Positions 22,136 to 34,659 are shown, counted from the first letter of the stretch. The stretch: DNA of 64,000 nt from Selaginella moellendorffii (GCF_000143415.4 NW_003314267.1:2074932-2138931); one strand, 5' to 3'. Numbers and translations: made by a program. The notes: generated by a model not told the origin, from the sequence alone.

Positions 22136-23150
22136 TAGCATTGTATTATCTATAAAAAAGGCTCTCTTTATTACCTTAAATTCATAATAGCTATTGCTTG
22201 GCGTGATTTGTACAAGAAAAGTTTCACATTTACTGCAACAAAAGCATGAAAATATTACTTTACATGTAAACACAACAAGGAATACTTTGTGATAAACTAC
22301 TCCATCGTTGGCCCGTCATCAAATTCGTCCGGAAGGTAGTAAAAAAGAGGTGACAATTGATTGCAATTGAGATGTTATCTAAGGTAGCATTCCTAAAAAA
22401 GAAAAAACTGAAACTAAAGAAGAAAAACAAAAAGAAAACTTATCGTTTAAAAGTGACCTAAAACATGTCTTTGGTTGCGTTAATGAATTCTAGTTTGGCA
22501 CAATTTGGTAGAAACCAGATATTTGATTTCATAAATTGATATGCCTACTACACCTCCTCCAAGCATGTGCCCTTTAGATAAAGGGGAAAGGTTGATATGC
22601 CTCCTCGGGCATATCCTCAGGCGGAGGAAAGTAGGCTCTTCGTCCCTAGAAATTAACAATATTACAAAGCCTGAGACAAATATAAAGTTTACATTTCTTT
22701 CATAGCAAAACCTGTCCATTGGATATCCTCCATGCTCTCTGTTTGCCTTTCTAACTGTTATATATGGATATGTAGTCTTCACTCGATCGATACCCCCTAA
22801 ACACAGGAAAAGATCAAATCCATCCAGTCTAAATCACTGCACACCTGAGAGAATTCCTGGAGATGATCTGGTTTTCATCACTGGAAAAAGCGTTCACAGC
22901 GGAGCTAAGAGACGAAACTCAACATGCACTAGCAAACTCAGTAAAGACGAGAGAAAAAAAAAGCTTGCACAGTTAGACAGGGGAATGGCCGTCTCCTTGA
23001 GATTCAGCCTTCTCAACCTCCTGAAACACAACAAACCTAGAAAGAAGCAGCCTGGATGGACAATCACCAGCAAGGATTCTCTAAAGAAAAAGAGAAAAAA
23101 ATGAGAGCTTGTAGAGAAAACTAGACACAACAAACCCGGAAAGAACAGCC
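22136..23150 (-). repeat. Block R, inverted copy 3
   Basis: Reverse complement of 12825-13870. The exon-like stretch at about 22700-22785 keeps an open frame on the minus strand ending in REHGGYPMDRFCYERN. The next, near 22620-22650, gives AYFPPPEDMP. With copy 2 at 12.8 kb it flanks the Tic62-M1 segment as an inverted repeat. Confidence 0.72.
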
Positions 23151-23159
23151 AGCGATGGC

Positions 23160-23400
23160 AGCTGGATCATTTGGCTCAAACGATCCAACGGTATGGATTG
23201 CAACTCCCCAATAACCTAAAACCTGCAAACATGCGACACCCCGAGAGACCCAAAGAGCAGTCAAGCCGGTTGTCCTCCTTGTCTTCGAAGAGGACATTTG
23301 GGAGAAACTCGTAAATGAGCATTTTGTTGTGTGGGCCGTGGAGCTGGACGAGGTTGTCATGACACAAGAAAGCAATCTATTACAGAAGTCCCCATCACTC
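23160..23400 (-). pseudogene. Receptor-like kinase fragment
   Basis: On the minus strand (frame around 23367-23180) the translation contains CHDNLVQLHG and HNKMLIYEFLPN, followed by LDCSLGLSG. This matches the hinge region between kinase subdomains IV and VI of plant receptor-like kinases (HxNLVQLxG, LIYEFLPN, LDW). Glycine loop, catalytic loop and DFG are absent. The stretch is short, so the call rests on these motifs only. Confidence 0.6.
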
Positions 23401-23530
23401 TTGTTTATTTCTTCACAGCTCTGTAGACGGAGCCGATTGGCTTTCAGTTTTCATGAAGGAAAACTGGATGAAGAACCACTAAGAGCTGCCGTCAGTAAGA
23501 GACCCCCCACAATAATCAGGTCCAAGTGAT
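23401..23530. repeat. Partial copy of the 12640-12800 segment
   Basis: Direct match to 12650-12745 and 43045-43150. The stem-loop is broken: the left arm survives in part, and the loop sequence appears inverted right after it (GTGATGCTGGC versus GCCAGCATCAC). Confidence 0.65.
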
Positions 23531-24692
23531 GCTGGCAGCTGGAAGACCATCTTCGCCACTATTGGAAACTTGCGTAGAGTTACTGGAGACCCTGCTTTTG
23601 AGCTTTTGCACCTTTGATTCTCCAGAAGGAAGAGCTTACCGCCACCACCGCTTAGCTTGGAGGATCGCACAAACATATCTCTTCATCGAAAAAGCCACGA
23701 ACCTCCCAAATATCAATAGCTGCAATAACATTGAATCTAAAGACCAAGAGGCATTAATGTCTGCTACATTGAATGCTAGCGGACTGTTACCACATCCGTA
23801 CACTGCAGTCTTTGTTGCGTAAGCCGAGGTGGTAGCACTTCCTTTTGTCCATAGTTCAGAAATTCTGGATAAAAGTAAATGATACGCACCTGCAACGATT
23901 GAGAAGAAGTTGAGAGAGTAGTGAGGACCATGATTATGCTGAAATCCAAATTTTCTGCAACAAGCTATGATGCGGGTCACCTGAGCTCCCCAGAAAAACT
24001 ATTTGTCATTGGATATGTCTCTAGACAGTGCTAGTAGAGTCCGTGAGTGCCAATTCCAGAAAGAATGCATCCACAAGTACATAGCTACAATTCCCTCACC
24101 TTTATCTGTTTTGATTCCAGCAACCTCTGCAAGATGGCATAGTCCTATATTTGCTTTATAGAAGTAGAGCAGTGTAATTTTTTGTACTCCTGTTTACCAC
24201 CTTCCTATCCATCCTTGAGCATTCGCTATTGGCCATCCTTCCTAGTGGAAAGCGTTCGTCCCACACATGCGGTCTTTTAAAGTTTGTACTGAGGAGCAGA
24301 ACTTGAAGAATCTATGCCTTTGCATTTCTTAGGCACTGGAACTTTGGAGCATAGCCAAGACCTTCTCTAGAGGCTTGAGTGGCTCACCGAGAGACTAGAG
24401 AGACCACTCTTTCTTGGATTCTCGATTGACACTTTTTTAGTTTGCACTAATTTTAGTATGGATTATATCTAATTTCTGTAAGACTGGGAACTTCCTTCCT
24501 AGTAAGCATATCACTAGCCATTGCATGCAGAGTGAATCATATAGAAGACTTATGTGATGACTACCTACTGGCTGCCTTTCTGAAGTAACAAAGCTTGGAA
24601 GGGGATTGTGGGGAGTTCCACTAGGTAAACTTGACTAAAATGGGCTTATATGGCATAGTGTTAAGTTGTTTTCTGACTTCATTCAACATAAT
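23531..24692. other. Unassigned region
   Basis: About 23540-23980 has minus-strand frames with some coding character (CGNSPLAFNVADINASW, then HNHGPHYSLNFFSIVAG). These could belong to the extracellular part of the adjacent receptor-like kinase, but I cannot name a domain. 23990-24640 shows nothing recognisable. From about 24640 the AT-rich dispersed repeat resumes. Confidence 0.35.
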
Positions 24693-24814
24693 ATTCCTCT
24701 AGTTGTGCAAATGATACATAAGATTGCTTTCTGTTTTGCTCAAGAAAAGAAAGATAACAAGGAAAAAAAGGAAAAAAAAAAAAGAATTTAATATACCTCT
24801 TGTTTGAAGATGAG
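24693..24814 (+). repeat. 122-bp direct repeat, left copy, flanking an LTR element
   Basis: Nearly identical to 27112-27233. Both are part of the dispersed AT-rich repeat (compare 30125-30245). The LTR element 24815-27111 lies exactly between them, so 122 bp of host repeat are present twice. Confidence 0.85.
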
Positions 24815-27111
24815 TGTAGCGCACGTGGTTTTGACCCTTTATCCTATGGTGATTTACCATAGGTTAACACCACGAAGCGGAACCTAAACCCTCTTTGTGC
24901 CACGTGACAGATGCCATGTGTCACATGCCACGTGTCCATGCCATGTGTCCATAGGAACCCGAGGTTCAGAGCCTTGGGCCACTGAACGAACGAACGGTGC
25001 CAAACTCCCAAGCATGGAGCCAAGGAGTGATGGAACCGAACCACGGAGCAACTCCCGAGCATACAGCCCAAGGAGCGAAGGGACAGGGGCCCGGAGCGAC
25101 TTGGAACAGTCCTAGAGCAACCAGCATCTCAATGCCAGGACCAGCATGCAAAACGGAGCCAAACGGAGTCTGGCGCTATTTCAGCATACCGGTGGCCTAA
25201 CATGAGGATATGGGTACTCCACCAGCTAGCATGGAATGGAACTTGGGCTTAGACCCAAGCCGGACGCAAAACAAGGACAGGCACGCAAGCGGGAGCTAGA
25301 CTATGCCTCAGGTTGGTCGGCCATGCCCGACCTACCCACTATCCCTACTATACATTTGGAACCCCCCACAGCCCCCCCCCCCCCTCTTCAGGAACACACG
25401 CTTTGGGCTTTCACCCCAAGCCTCCCTTAGTATCAGGAGTTAGTCTCTAGGACAAACTCGAAACTTACTAAATATGGAATGTCCTTAGATTGTGAATTTG
25501 GACACGGGACGAACACCATTGTGTTCAGGCCGATCTCTACATTCCGTAGATATGCCAAATGAGCAAATCTGGACACTTTCCATAAATAGCATTTGGGACC
25601 GAAATGAGACTAACACAAAGGGCATGATAGCGAGGGTGTTTGGCAGACACGGTAAGCTATCATCCAGCGATATTGAGGGACCAATCTCAATATGCGAGGG
25701 TTCTTGTCAAGCCAGTGCAAGACAGAGCAAAAGAGAACTAAAAGCCAGGCCAAGTATGCTCAGCTAGAAACACATAGGAGTTCCTACCTTATGTCCATTT
25801 GGCTAAGTACAAGTGCTAAGCCCAGTTTACTGACACTTGAACAAGAGGGACTAATAAAGGGTCCAGCAATACCGACCTCCTGCCATCGTAAGGTAGTAAG
25901 GTAAGAGTGTCCGTAAGGACTAGTCGACAGGTAACTTTCGATACCCGAAGTCACATTCGCGACACTCTCCCCCCCTTGGGAAGATTGACGTCCTCATCGA
26001 TGCATACTCGAGTCTAGAATACCGCCAAGGAAACAACTCCAGAAAAAGTTCACGGTACTCACACTATGTGAGAAATGCACCAACTTAAATGAGTTAGGGA
26101 GCAACCTCTTTGTCGAACGCGGATGCGCTACCAGCTCAGACACCTTCCGGCCGTCGCCGACAAGGAAATGACCAACGGAATCAGCCACCCTTGCTGCTCT
26201 GGGAGTCACCCAACATACAAAAGTGTGATATGCCCCTGCCCGTAGGAACATAGAGAGAGAAGCCAGAGGCCCCAACCCTCCTAAGCAAAGAAACCAAACC
26301 CGTCGGTAAGGTTTAGATAGACTACTGTAAACAGGCAGTTTAAAGTTGTTTACACGGTCACGCCCTTTCACCGAAATAAGGAACATCGACAAAGAGGCGG
26401 GTTATGTGACCAGTCGACAGTAGCTACCCCATGACTAGAGATTTCACCATGCACACGAAGTGCCGAAGCTAGTCTGCCCATTACTGGCCCAAACTCAAAG
26501 ATCAATAGATGGACAATATCAAAGTCATAGACAATGATATCTTAGAGGCTTAATTATCAATGAATATATCTTAGATTAGAACACAAAAGTATTCCAAGTA
26601 AGTTATCATCCGATAAACTAGTATTATAGTGAATGAACCACCAAGATCAGCATAATTGGTAAACATAAGATTCACCATCAAACAAAATTCAATAGCAAAT
26701 ATATCATCAAGTAAACTCAATGATAAAGTTTAACTATTAAAGATTGCAGACAGAATGCTAAACAACTTACGAAAGATAACTCAAAGAACACAAAGTATCA
26801 TTGACTGACAAGCAAAATGCTCGCGAATGTATCACCCAAAGGAAATAACATCCAAATCTATCAAAACTAACTCGAACAACAATCAACAAAAGAGAACTAA
26901 AAGCCAGGCCGAGTATGCTCAGCTAGAAACACATAGGAGTTCCTACCTTATGTCCATCTGGCTAAGTACAGGTGCTAAGCCCAGTTTACTAACACTTGAA
27001 CAAGAGGGACTAATAAAGGGTCCAGCAATACCGACCTCCTGCCATCGTGGCAGTAAGGTAAGAGTGTCCGTAAGGACTAGTTGACAGGTAACTTTCGATA
27101 TCCGAAGTCAC
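24815..27111 (-). mobile_element. LTR retrotransposon remnant, minus strand
   Basis: An LTR of 1150 bp spans 24815-25964 (TGTAGCGC ... GCGACA on +). Directly after it, 25965-25977 read on the minus strand is a purine-rich tract containing AAGGGGGGGAGAG, the expected polypurine tract before a 3' LTR starting TGTCGCGAATGTG. So this is the 3' LTR. A short internal remnant follows (25978-26880) with no intact gene. Bases 26883-27111 repeat 25729-25957 and are a truncated 5' LTR. The arrangement is typical of Ty3/Gypsy-like elements, but no polymerase remains to prove the class. The LTR carries several G-box/ACGTG words near 24824-24935 and a C-run near 25370. Confidence 0.78.
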
Positions 27112-27233
27112 ATTCCCCTAGTTGTGCAAATGATACATAAGATTGCTTTCTGTTTTGCTCAAGAAAAGAAAGATAACAAGGAAAAAAAGGAAAAAAAAAA
27201 AAGAATTTAATATACCTCTTGTTTGAAGATGAG
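27112..27233 (+). repeat. 122-bp direct repeat, right copy
   Basis: Right partner of 24693-24814, after which the dispersed repeat continues normally to 27474. Confidence 0.85.
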
Positions 27234-27474
27234 CTTCTGGCAAAGCAAATGGCTTCATGCATAATAGAGCTGGGAAAAGAGCTAGAGGCAAAATAAATAG
27301 CCCAAACAACACTAAGGCTAGCACAGGAGATAAGCACACGATAAAAGATCAGGAGAAATAACATGATTTACACCCATTAATTTCTTGCTTTTTGTTAGGC
27401 ACTTATAAACCACTCAAATAGAAGAAAGTTGAGAGCATGAAGTAGGTAGGAGTGTGGAGGAACATAAAAGGAGG
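27234..27474 (+). repeat. AT-rich dispersed repeat, continuation
   Basis: Matches 2500-2710 and 30245-30480. No coding content seen. Confidence 0.65.
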
Positions 27475-28070
27475 TGTAAGCTCCTGAATTTGGACTTCCC
27501 GGGAAGTCACCCAGCCCAGTACTATTCAAACCCAAGGACGTTTAACCCCAAGTATCCCAAAACCCTTAACCGATTGGAAAAGGGGGTGCACTCTTGTTCA
27601 TGGGCCCTTTCCCTCTATATTTAAACCCTATGGATCATCTTTCAAGTCATTCTCTTTAGTTGCTTACAATCTACCACGCTTCCCTGCAAGTTCACGCCCT
27701 CGTGAATGGAAGTTGAGAGCCGCAGCTCTCTCTCGAGCCTCGCTCTCTTGACACCCTACCCCTTGGGTCGAGCCTAGTGGGAGCAAATTGGACCAACCAG
27801 ATGTCAATCAATCAACATGTGGGGTGATTCCCTTAGCCAACCAATAGAGTCGAACCTGAGACCACTCTGATACCAAATGTAAGCTCCTAAATTTGAACTT
27901 CCAGGGAGGTCACCTAGCCCAGTACTATTCAAACCCAAGGACACTTAACCCTAAGTATTGTAAAACCCTTAACCGATTGGAAAAGGGGGTGCACTCTTGT
28001 TCATGGGCCCTTTCCCTTTATATTTGAACCCCAATGGATCATCTTTCAAGTTGTTTTCTTTGGTTGCTTA
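27475..28070 (-). mobile_element. TRIM retroelement, second copy, cut by the gap
   Basis: Same family as 1391-2232 in the opposite orientation. LTR 27475-27668 (TGTAAGCTCC ... TTGCTTACA on +), internal region 27669-27877, second LTR 27878 to the gap at 28071 (only the final CA is missing). The minus-strand primer binding site TTTGGTATCAGAG lies just left of 27878. The internal region is about 210 bp, longer than in the first copy because of an extra segment near 27765-27835. The right target-site duplication is lost in the gap. Confidence 0.87.
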
Positions 28071-28454
28071 NNNNNNNNNNNNNNNNNNNNNNNNNNNNNN
28101 NNNNNNNNNNNNNNNNNNNNNNNNNNNNNNNNNNNNNNNNNNNNNNNNNNNNNNNNNNNNNNNNNNNNNNNNNNNNNNNNNNNNNNNNNNNNNNNNNNNN
28201 NNNNNNNNNNNNNNNNNNNNNNNNNNNNNNNNNNNNNNNNNNNNNNNNNNNNNNNNNNNNNNNNNNNNNNNNNNNNNNNNNNNNNNNNNNNNNNNNNNNN
28301 NNNNNNNNNNNNNNNNNNNNNNNNNNNNNNNNNNNNNNNNNNNNNNNNNNNNNNNNNNNNNNNNNNNNNNNNNNNNNNNNNNNNNNNNNNNNNNNNNNNN
28401 NNNNNNNNNNNNNNNNNNNNNNNNNNNNNNNNNNNNNNNNNNNNNNNNNNNNNN
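28071..28454. other. Assembly gap (384 N)
   Basis: Unresolved bases. It lies at the right end of a TRIM and just before the tandem repeat array, where assembly is expected to fail. Translations across it are meaningless. Confidence 0.99.
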
Positions 28455-29222
28455 TAATCATATGTGTTGAGATTGTGGATAACATAATTAGATTCGATGA
28501 TGTTGAGTAAGCTATTGTATGTTTGTCATTGATCTTCAATTTGCCAGTTAAACTCACACACAATATATATTATGAAATGATATTATGGATCAAACATATT
28601 CACAAGCTTGTGGTTGACATAGTTTTATGAATTTATATTGCATAACCCAAGAATGTAGTCATAATGATGCTCAAATACTCGTGATTGATGATTACTAAAG
28701 TTTGTTGTTGAGATAAGAGTGCTAAAAATATTAGCCACTTCTCCTTATGAAAATTTAAGTCGATTGTTATCTAGACAATATTATTGGAAAAACTTTAGAA
28801 CATAGCTTTGTGGTATATGCATAAGTTCAAATGAACCAAGTGTAATATTTTGTCCCCAATAGTTCACAAAATTTGCAATACTTCTTGCTCTACACACAAC
28901 CATAAATATATAAATAAATATAGAAAAGATGTATAATTATTTTGGCCTTCCATTTGCCCATAGATGATTATTTGTTGCACATAAGTTGAATTATTGCTGT
29001 TAACTTCCAAAAGTGTTTTAAAAATTAAAGGAGCCATTTCTATATCTTACTATTGTTTGTGTCAATCTTTATATTAAAAGTGAAAATAGGGTTAGTTTAT
29101 TTTTGAGATAAAATTTCATATGAAGTTAATATACCTCCCTGGTTGTATCTCCTTGGTGGAGTGGATGGGGAAATAAATAAAGCAATCACTTTTATTGCAT
29201 ATTATGTTTTATAACTCTGTCT

Positions 29223-29313
<91 letters not shown>

Positions 29314-32300
29314 CATATGTAAGACTAACCACATTACAAAGTATATTTCAAATATATGCCAACTATTTCATTTGCGATACAATTAAAGTAATGATTATAG
29401 CCTAGTAGTCATAAAAGAAATAACCTCTATTGACTTACTTTTAGTATCTTATCTTAATCCCTCTTTTAACAATTTGAAGTCAATGTAAATGAGACTAAAT
29501 CATACCCTCAAAGTCATTCAAAGTATCTATGAATGTTAACTCAATCCCTAAAAGATTTTAAGAGAAGAATGTTTGATCATAAATTTTTAATTTAGAATTG
29601 ATGCGAGTTGTATTATGCAATAATTAAGATAGTGTAAGATTTGCAAGATCATCCATTTTTTTAAAAATACCACTAGCATGACAAGAACAATAGTTGGATA
29701 AAAAATTTTAAAACTTTGAAAGCACAACCTTTGGATTTCCATAGTGTTTAACAACATTTGGTACATTCCTCAGAAAACACCATGTGAAGTGTGCTTACAA
29801 ATAAAAAATAAAATTAAAGAACTTCAAAGAAATTTCTTACTCATAGCCTAATTAAAACTCTATCACTGTCATTTATAGATTGTTTGAGAAGAGAAACAAA
29901 CAATTGGAAAGAAGAACAAAATGGATTAGAAATTTTTTGAATTGCATCAATGTCTTTAATTGAGTTTGAAAATGGTTCGTAATACATAAAAATTCCCTTC
30001 TATTTCTTTTGCAACAATATAATGTGTAGTTAGTAATTTTTCTTTGTATACTTGAGTGGTAGAGATACGAGAAAACAAAAGGTTGTGAGGCACAGTGTTG
30101 GGCTGTTTCTTGACTTCACTTAATATGGTATTTTCCTATTTGTGATAATCATACACAAGATTTCTTTTTGTTTTGCTGAAAAAAAGAAAGATAACAATGA
30201 AGAAAAGGAAAAAAAATGAAGAATCAATATATCTCATATTTGAAAACGAGCTCTTAGCAAAACAAATGATTTAGAGTTAGGAAAAGAAGTAGAAGCAAAA
30301 CAAACAGCCTACGTGGCACCAAGGCTAGTATAAGAGATAAATATATAACATGAGATCAGGAGAAATAACATGATCTACACCCATTAATCTTCTGCTTTCT
30401 ATTAGGCACTTGTAAATCACCCAAATAGAAAAAAAAAATTAAGAGCCTGGAGTAGGCAAGAGCTTGAAAGAGCTTAAAAGGAGGGAGCAAGAGCAACCCA
30501 AACCTTCCTAATGAACAGTTAAATTACTAAAACAAAATAAACAAAATATGAAGAATGTTTGATGCTTTGGCTAGCCCAATTATGTAAATAGTTAATAACA
30601 AATGAATCCATACTAGCAAAATGTTCATTTAACTATGTGTTGTTCCAAATAAACTTCAAAAGAATTGTATTCAATTAAATCAAAGAAATATGTAAAAAAA
30701 AAAAAAAGGAAATAACAATCTAATAACTATATGTGTTGAGATTGTGGATAACATAGTTAAATTCAAAGATGTTGAGTAAGTTGTTGTATGCTTATCGTTG
30801 ATTTTTGATTTGCTAATTAAATCCATATACAACATATATTGTAAAAGGATATTATGGATTAAACATATTCACTAATTTGTGATTGACAAAATCTTATAGA
30901 TCTATATCATATAACACAAGAACGTGGTCATAGTGATGCTCAAATGCTCATGATTGATGATTATCAAAGTTTGCCATCAAGATGAGAGTAATAGCCACTT
31001 CTCCTTACCAAAATGCAAATTAGTTGTTATTTGGATGATATTATTGAAAAGATTTTAAAATATAGCTCCGTGGCATACACATAAATTCAAATGAACCAAG
31101 TGCAACATTTTATCCTCAATAGTTCACATAATTTGCAATTCTCCTTGCTCTACACACAACCATGAATATATAAATAAATATAAAGAAGATGTATAATTAC
31201 TTTAGCCTTCCATTTGCTCAAAGACAATTACTTACTCATTAGATTGTTAGATCATTATTGTTATCTTCTAAAAGTGTCTTGAAAATTAAATGAGCTATTT
31301 CTATACTTTATTATTGTTTGTGTTAATCTTTATATAAAAAGTGAAAATGGGATTAGTTTATTTTTGGCATAAAATGTTACATGGAATTGTTGTACCTCCC
31401 TAGTTGCATTTCCCTGGTGGAGTGAATGGGGAAATAAATAAAGCAATCACTCTTAATGTATATTATGCTTTGTAACTTTGTCTTAAATGTTTTTTTTATT
31501 TAATTATTATTAAGTAAGATGTACATATATATATGTAAGACATATATGGACTATACTCATTGCTTTATTTGTATTATAAATGAAACAACTGACATGCATG
31601 TGAAATATACTTTGCAAAGTGGTCAGTTTTACATATTATTAATCCAATGACAAATAGTTTTTTCTGGGGAGCTCAAGTGAGCCACATCATAGCTTGTTGC
31701 TAAGAAAACTTAGATTTCAGCACACTCAAAGTGTAATAATGGGGTTTTATGGTCCTTACCACTTCTTAATTGTTGCAAATGCATATCATTTACTTTTCTC
31801 CAGAATTTCTGACCCATGGACAAGAGGAGGTGCTGCCACTTCGGCTTAAGCAACAAAAACTGTAGTGTACAAATGTAATAACAATCCGCTAGTATTTAGT
31901 GACATCTCGTATAGTGGGGATAAAATTGGTCTACTTTAATAGCTAGTTATCAGTAGAGAAATAGTTGGTTGGTTTGACTTTTTCAAGGGAGAGGTCTTTT
32001 TCAATCTAGGGTCCCAGAACACATTAATGCCTTTTGGTGTTGTAAGTCTTTAGATTCAATGTTACTGTGGCTACTGATATTTGTTCTTGCCTCAATAATT
32101 TCTTTTGACTTACTTTTAATAGCTTATCTTAATCCCACTTTTAATAATTTAAAGTCAATGTAGACAAGACTAAATCGTGCTTTGAAAACCATTCATAGTA
32201 TTCATGAATGTTAGCTCCATCCTTGAAAGATTTTGAGAGAAGAATATTTGATAATAAATTTTCAATTTAGAATTGATGCGAATTGCATTATGCAACAATT

Positions 32301-33918
32301 AAGATAATATAAAATTTGCAAGATTGTCAATTTCTTAAAAAATACCATTAGCATGATGAAAACAATGGTTGGAAAAAAATTTATTTAAAAGCACAACCTT
32401 TAGATTTCTATAATGTTTGACAATACTTTGTACATTCCCCAAGGAACACCATGTGGAGTGTGCTTATAAATCAAAAATAAAATTAAAGAACTTTAGAGAA
32501 ATCTTGTATTCATAACCTGATTAGAACTTCATCTCTATTATTTACAAATTATTCGGGGAGAGAAATAAACAATTGGAAAGAAAAATAAAATGGATTAGAG
32601 ATTCTCTAAATTGCATCAATGTCTTTAATCAAATTTGAAAATGACTCATAATAGACGAAGAGTCCCTTTCATTTTTCTTGCAACAACACAATGTGTAATT
32701 GGTAATTTTCCTGTATACTTGAGCAGTAGACCCATGAGAAAGCAAGAGGCTCTGAGGCATGATGTTAAACTATTTCCTGACTTTACTCTATAGCATTCCC
32801 TTGTTTGTGTGAACAATATATAAGATTGTTTTCTATTTTGCTCAAGAAAAAAAGATAATGAGGAAGAAAGGGCAAAAAATAAAGAATCAATATAACTTCT
32901 ATTTAAAGATGAGCTCTTGGCAAAGAAAATGGCTTTATGCTCAATAGAACTGAGAAAATAGCTATAGGCAAAATAAATGGTCTAAGCGGCACCAAGACTA
33001 GTGTGGGAGACAAACACAAGGAGATCAAAAGAAACAACATAATCTACATTACTAGTCTTGTGCTTTCTGTTGGGCATATGTAAACCACCCAAAGAAAGTT
33101 GAGAGCATGGTGTAAGTAGGAGCTTGGAGGAGCCTAAAAGGAAAGAGTAATCTTGTAAAAGTTTTGCTTATACTTCCTAATAAATAGCTAAACTGCCAAA
33201 ACAAAATAAACAAGATATGAAAAATGTTTGGTGCTTTGGCTAGCCCAACTATATACAATAAATGAATTCATGCTAGCAAAAAGTTCATTTAGCCAAATGT
33301 TATTCCAAATAAACTTTCAAGAGAAATGTATTCAATTAAATCAAATAAATATGTAAAAGGAAAAGAGAATCTAAAGGAAATCCAACAATCTAATAATTAT
33401 ATGTGTTGGGATTGTGGATAACATAGTTAGATTCAATGATATTAAATAAGCTATTGAATGCTTGTTGTTGATTTTCAATTTGCTAGTTAAACTCACACGC
33501 AACATTTATTGTGAATCTAATATATTCACCAGCTTGTGGTTGACAAAGTTTTGTGCATCTACATCACATAACATAAGAATATGGTCATAATAATGCTCAA
33601 ATGCTCGTGTTATCAAAGTTTATCATCGAGATAGGAGTATTAGCTACTTCTCCTTGCCAAAATACAAATCAATTGTTATTTGGATAATATTATTCGAAAG
33701 ATTTTAGAATATAGCTCCGTGGCATACACATAAATTCAAATAAACCAAGTGCAATATTTTATCCTCAATAGTTCACATAATTTGCAATTTTCTTTGCTCT
33801 ACATACAACCATGAATATATAATTAAATATAAAGAAGATGTATAATTATTTTAGCCTTCCATTTGCATAAAGACAACTGCTTGCTGCTAATAGGGTTGGA
33901 TCGTTATTGTTGTCTTTT
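28455..33918 (+). repeat. Tandem array of the AT-rich dispersed repeat
   Basis: The landmark TATATGTGTTG-GGATTGTGG (with variants) recurs at about 28462, 30727 and 33400, so units are roughly 2.3 and 2.7 kb long and a third is partial. The second unit is longer because it contains a 500-bp segment (31550-32050) also found at 1-515. Subunits follow one order: landmark, conserved 'GGAGTGGATGGGGAAATAAAT' region, AT-rich spacer, then a purine-rich stretch near 30180 and 32850. No protein-coding signal was found. The family resembles nothing I can name. Confidence 0.75.
29226..29308. repeat. (AT)n microsatellite
   Basis: About 41 uninterrupted AT units in the first array unit, at the place where other copies have a short ATATATGTA-containing stretch. 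It looks like a local expansion. Confidence 0.98.
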
Positions 33919-34615
33919 TAGCCTTTTTAATTGATAATATATCCCGATGCTATAATCAAGCTCACTTTGAGAGCCTACGTTGCCTTTTTCCCAATGGCTA
34001 TCACCTCAGCTTTGCCTCATCTTGCTAAAGTTAGCATTGGCTCTGGGAACATGGAACTCCCAGGATGGAATCAAGGAGCTCATCACTAACATTCTTCTAT
34101 TTCGCAGCCTCCACTGTGTGAAGCACTGGACAACCTTTAACTCAGCTCAGGTATGACAATGGCACACCATGGAAACTCATCTTGAATTGAAACTCAAAAG
34201 TTCCTTAAGACTAAATGCAAACGACTGCTGGATCTCAGGCTGGTAAACTTAGTTTTGAGAAAAAATTAACGCTTTCTAAGATCAAGTCATAGTTTAAGCA
34301 TTAACATCAATGCTTTATTAAAGTTAACTTGAGGTAAATGTCAAAAACTGCATTGGACTTCCATTGTCTGACGTTGACTTTGAGCTCTCAGGTCAGCTGG
34401 TGCATGTTCCCCGAGTTTTCTTTTTTTCATTTTGCTGCAGTGGAAAGCATAGAAAATCATCAGGTAGTGTGGTAGGCCATAGGAGGAACGATCTAGTTGT
34501 TTATGTTTTGAGGGATTTGCAAAAGCTTCCCACGATATTTGTTGCTCAAGGATATTATCTATCCATCGTTTATAATCTTGTGGTGCCCAACCTCGAAGCA
34601 TGTGACAAATGAATG
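33919..34615. repeat. Block Q, copy 3
   Basis: Homology to the left mosaic resumes here. The array repeat ends inside a T-rich stretch and joins directly to the end of block R/Q. The plus-strand frame matching the MKVFKNC module is present from about 34340 without its start. Confidence 0.68.
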
Positions 34616-34659
34616 CAAGTGTTTGTGAAATTTGCTAATATGAAAGACCGAGGATTTAC

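Noticed and set aside
24815-27111. Direct-repeat element read as plus-strand
   Set aside because: The polypurine tract lies to the right of the complete LTR only when read on the minus strand, so the element is minus-oriented.
27997-28563. Long open frames across the first gap
   Set aside because: They consist almost entirely of unknown residues translated from N.
29195-29386. Open frame of alternating Ile-Tyr residues
   Set aside because: It is only the (AT)n microsatellite read in frame.
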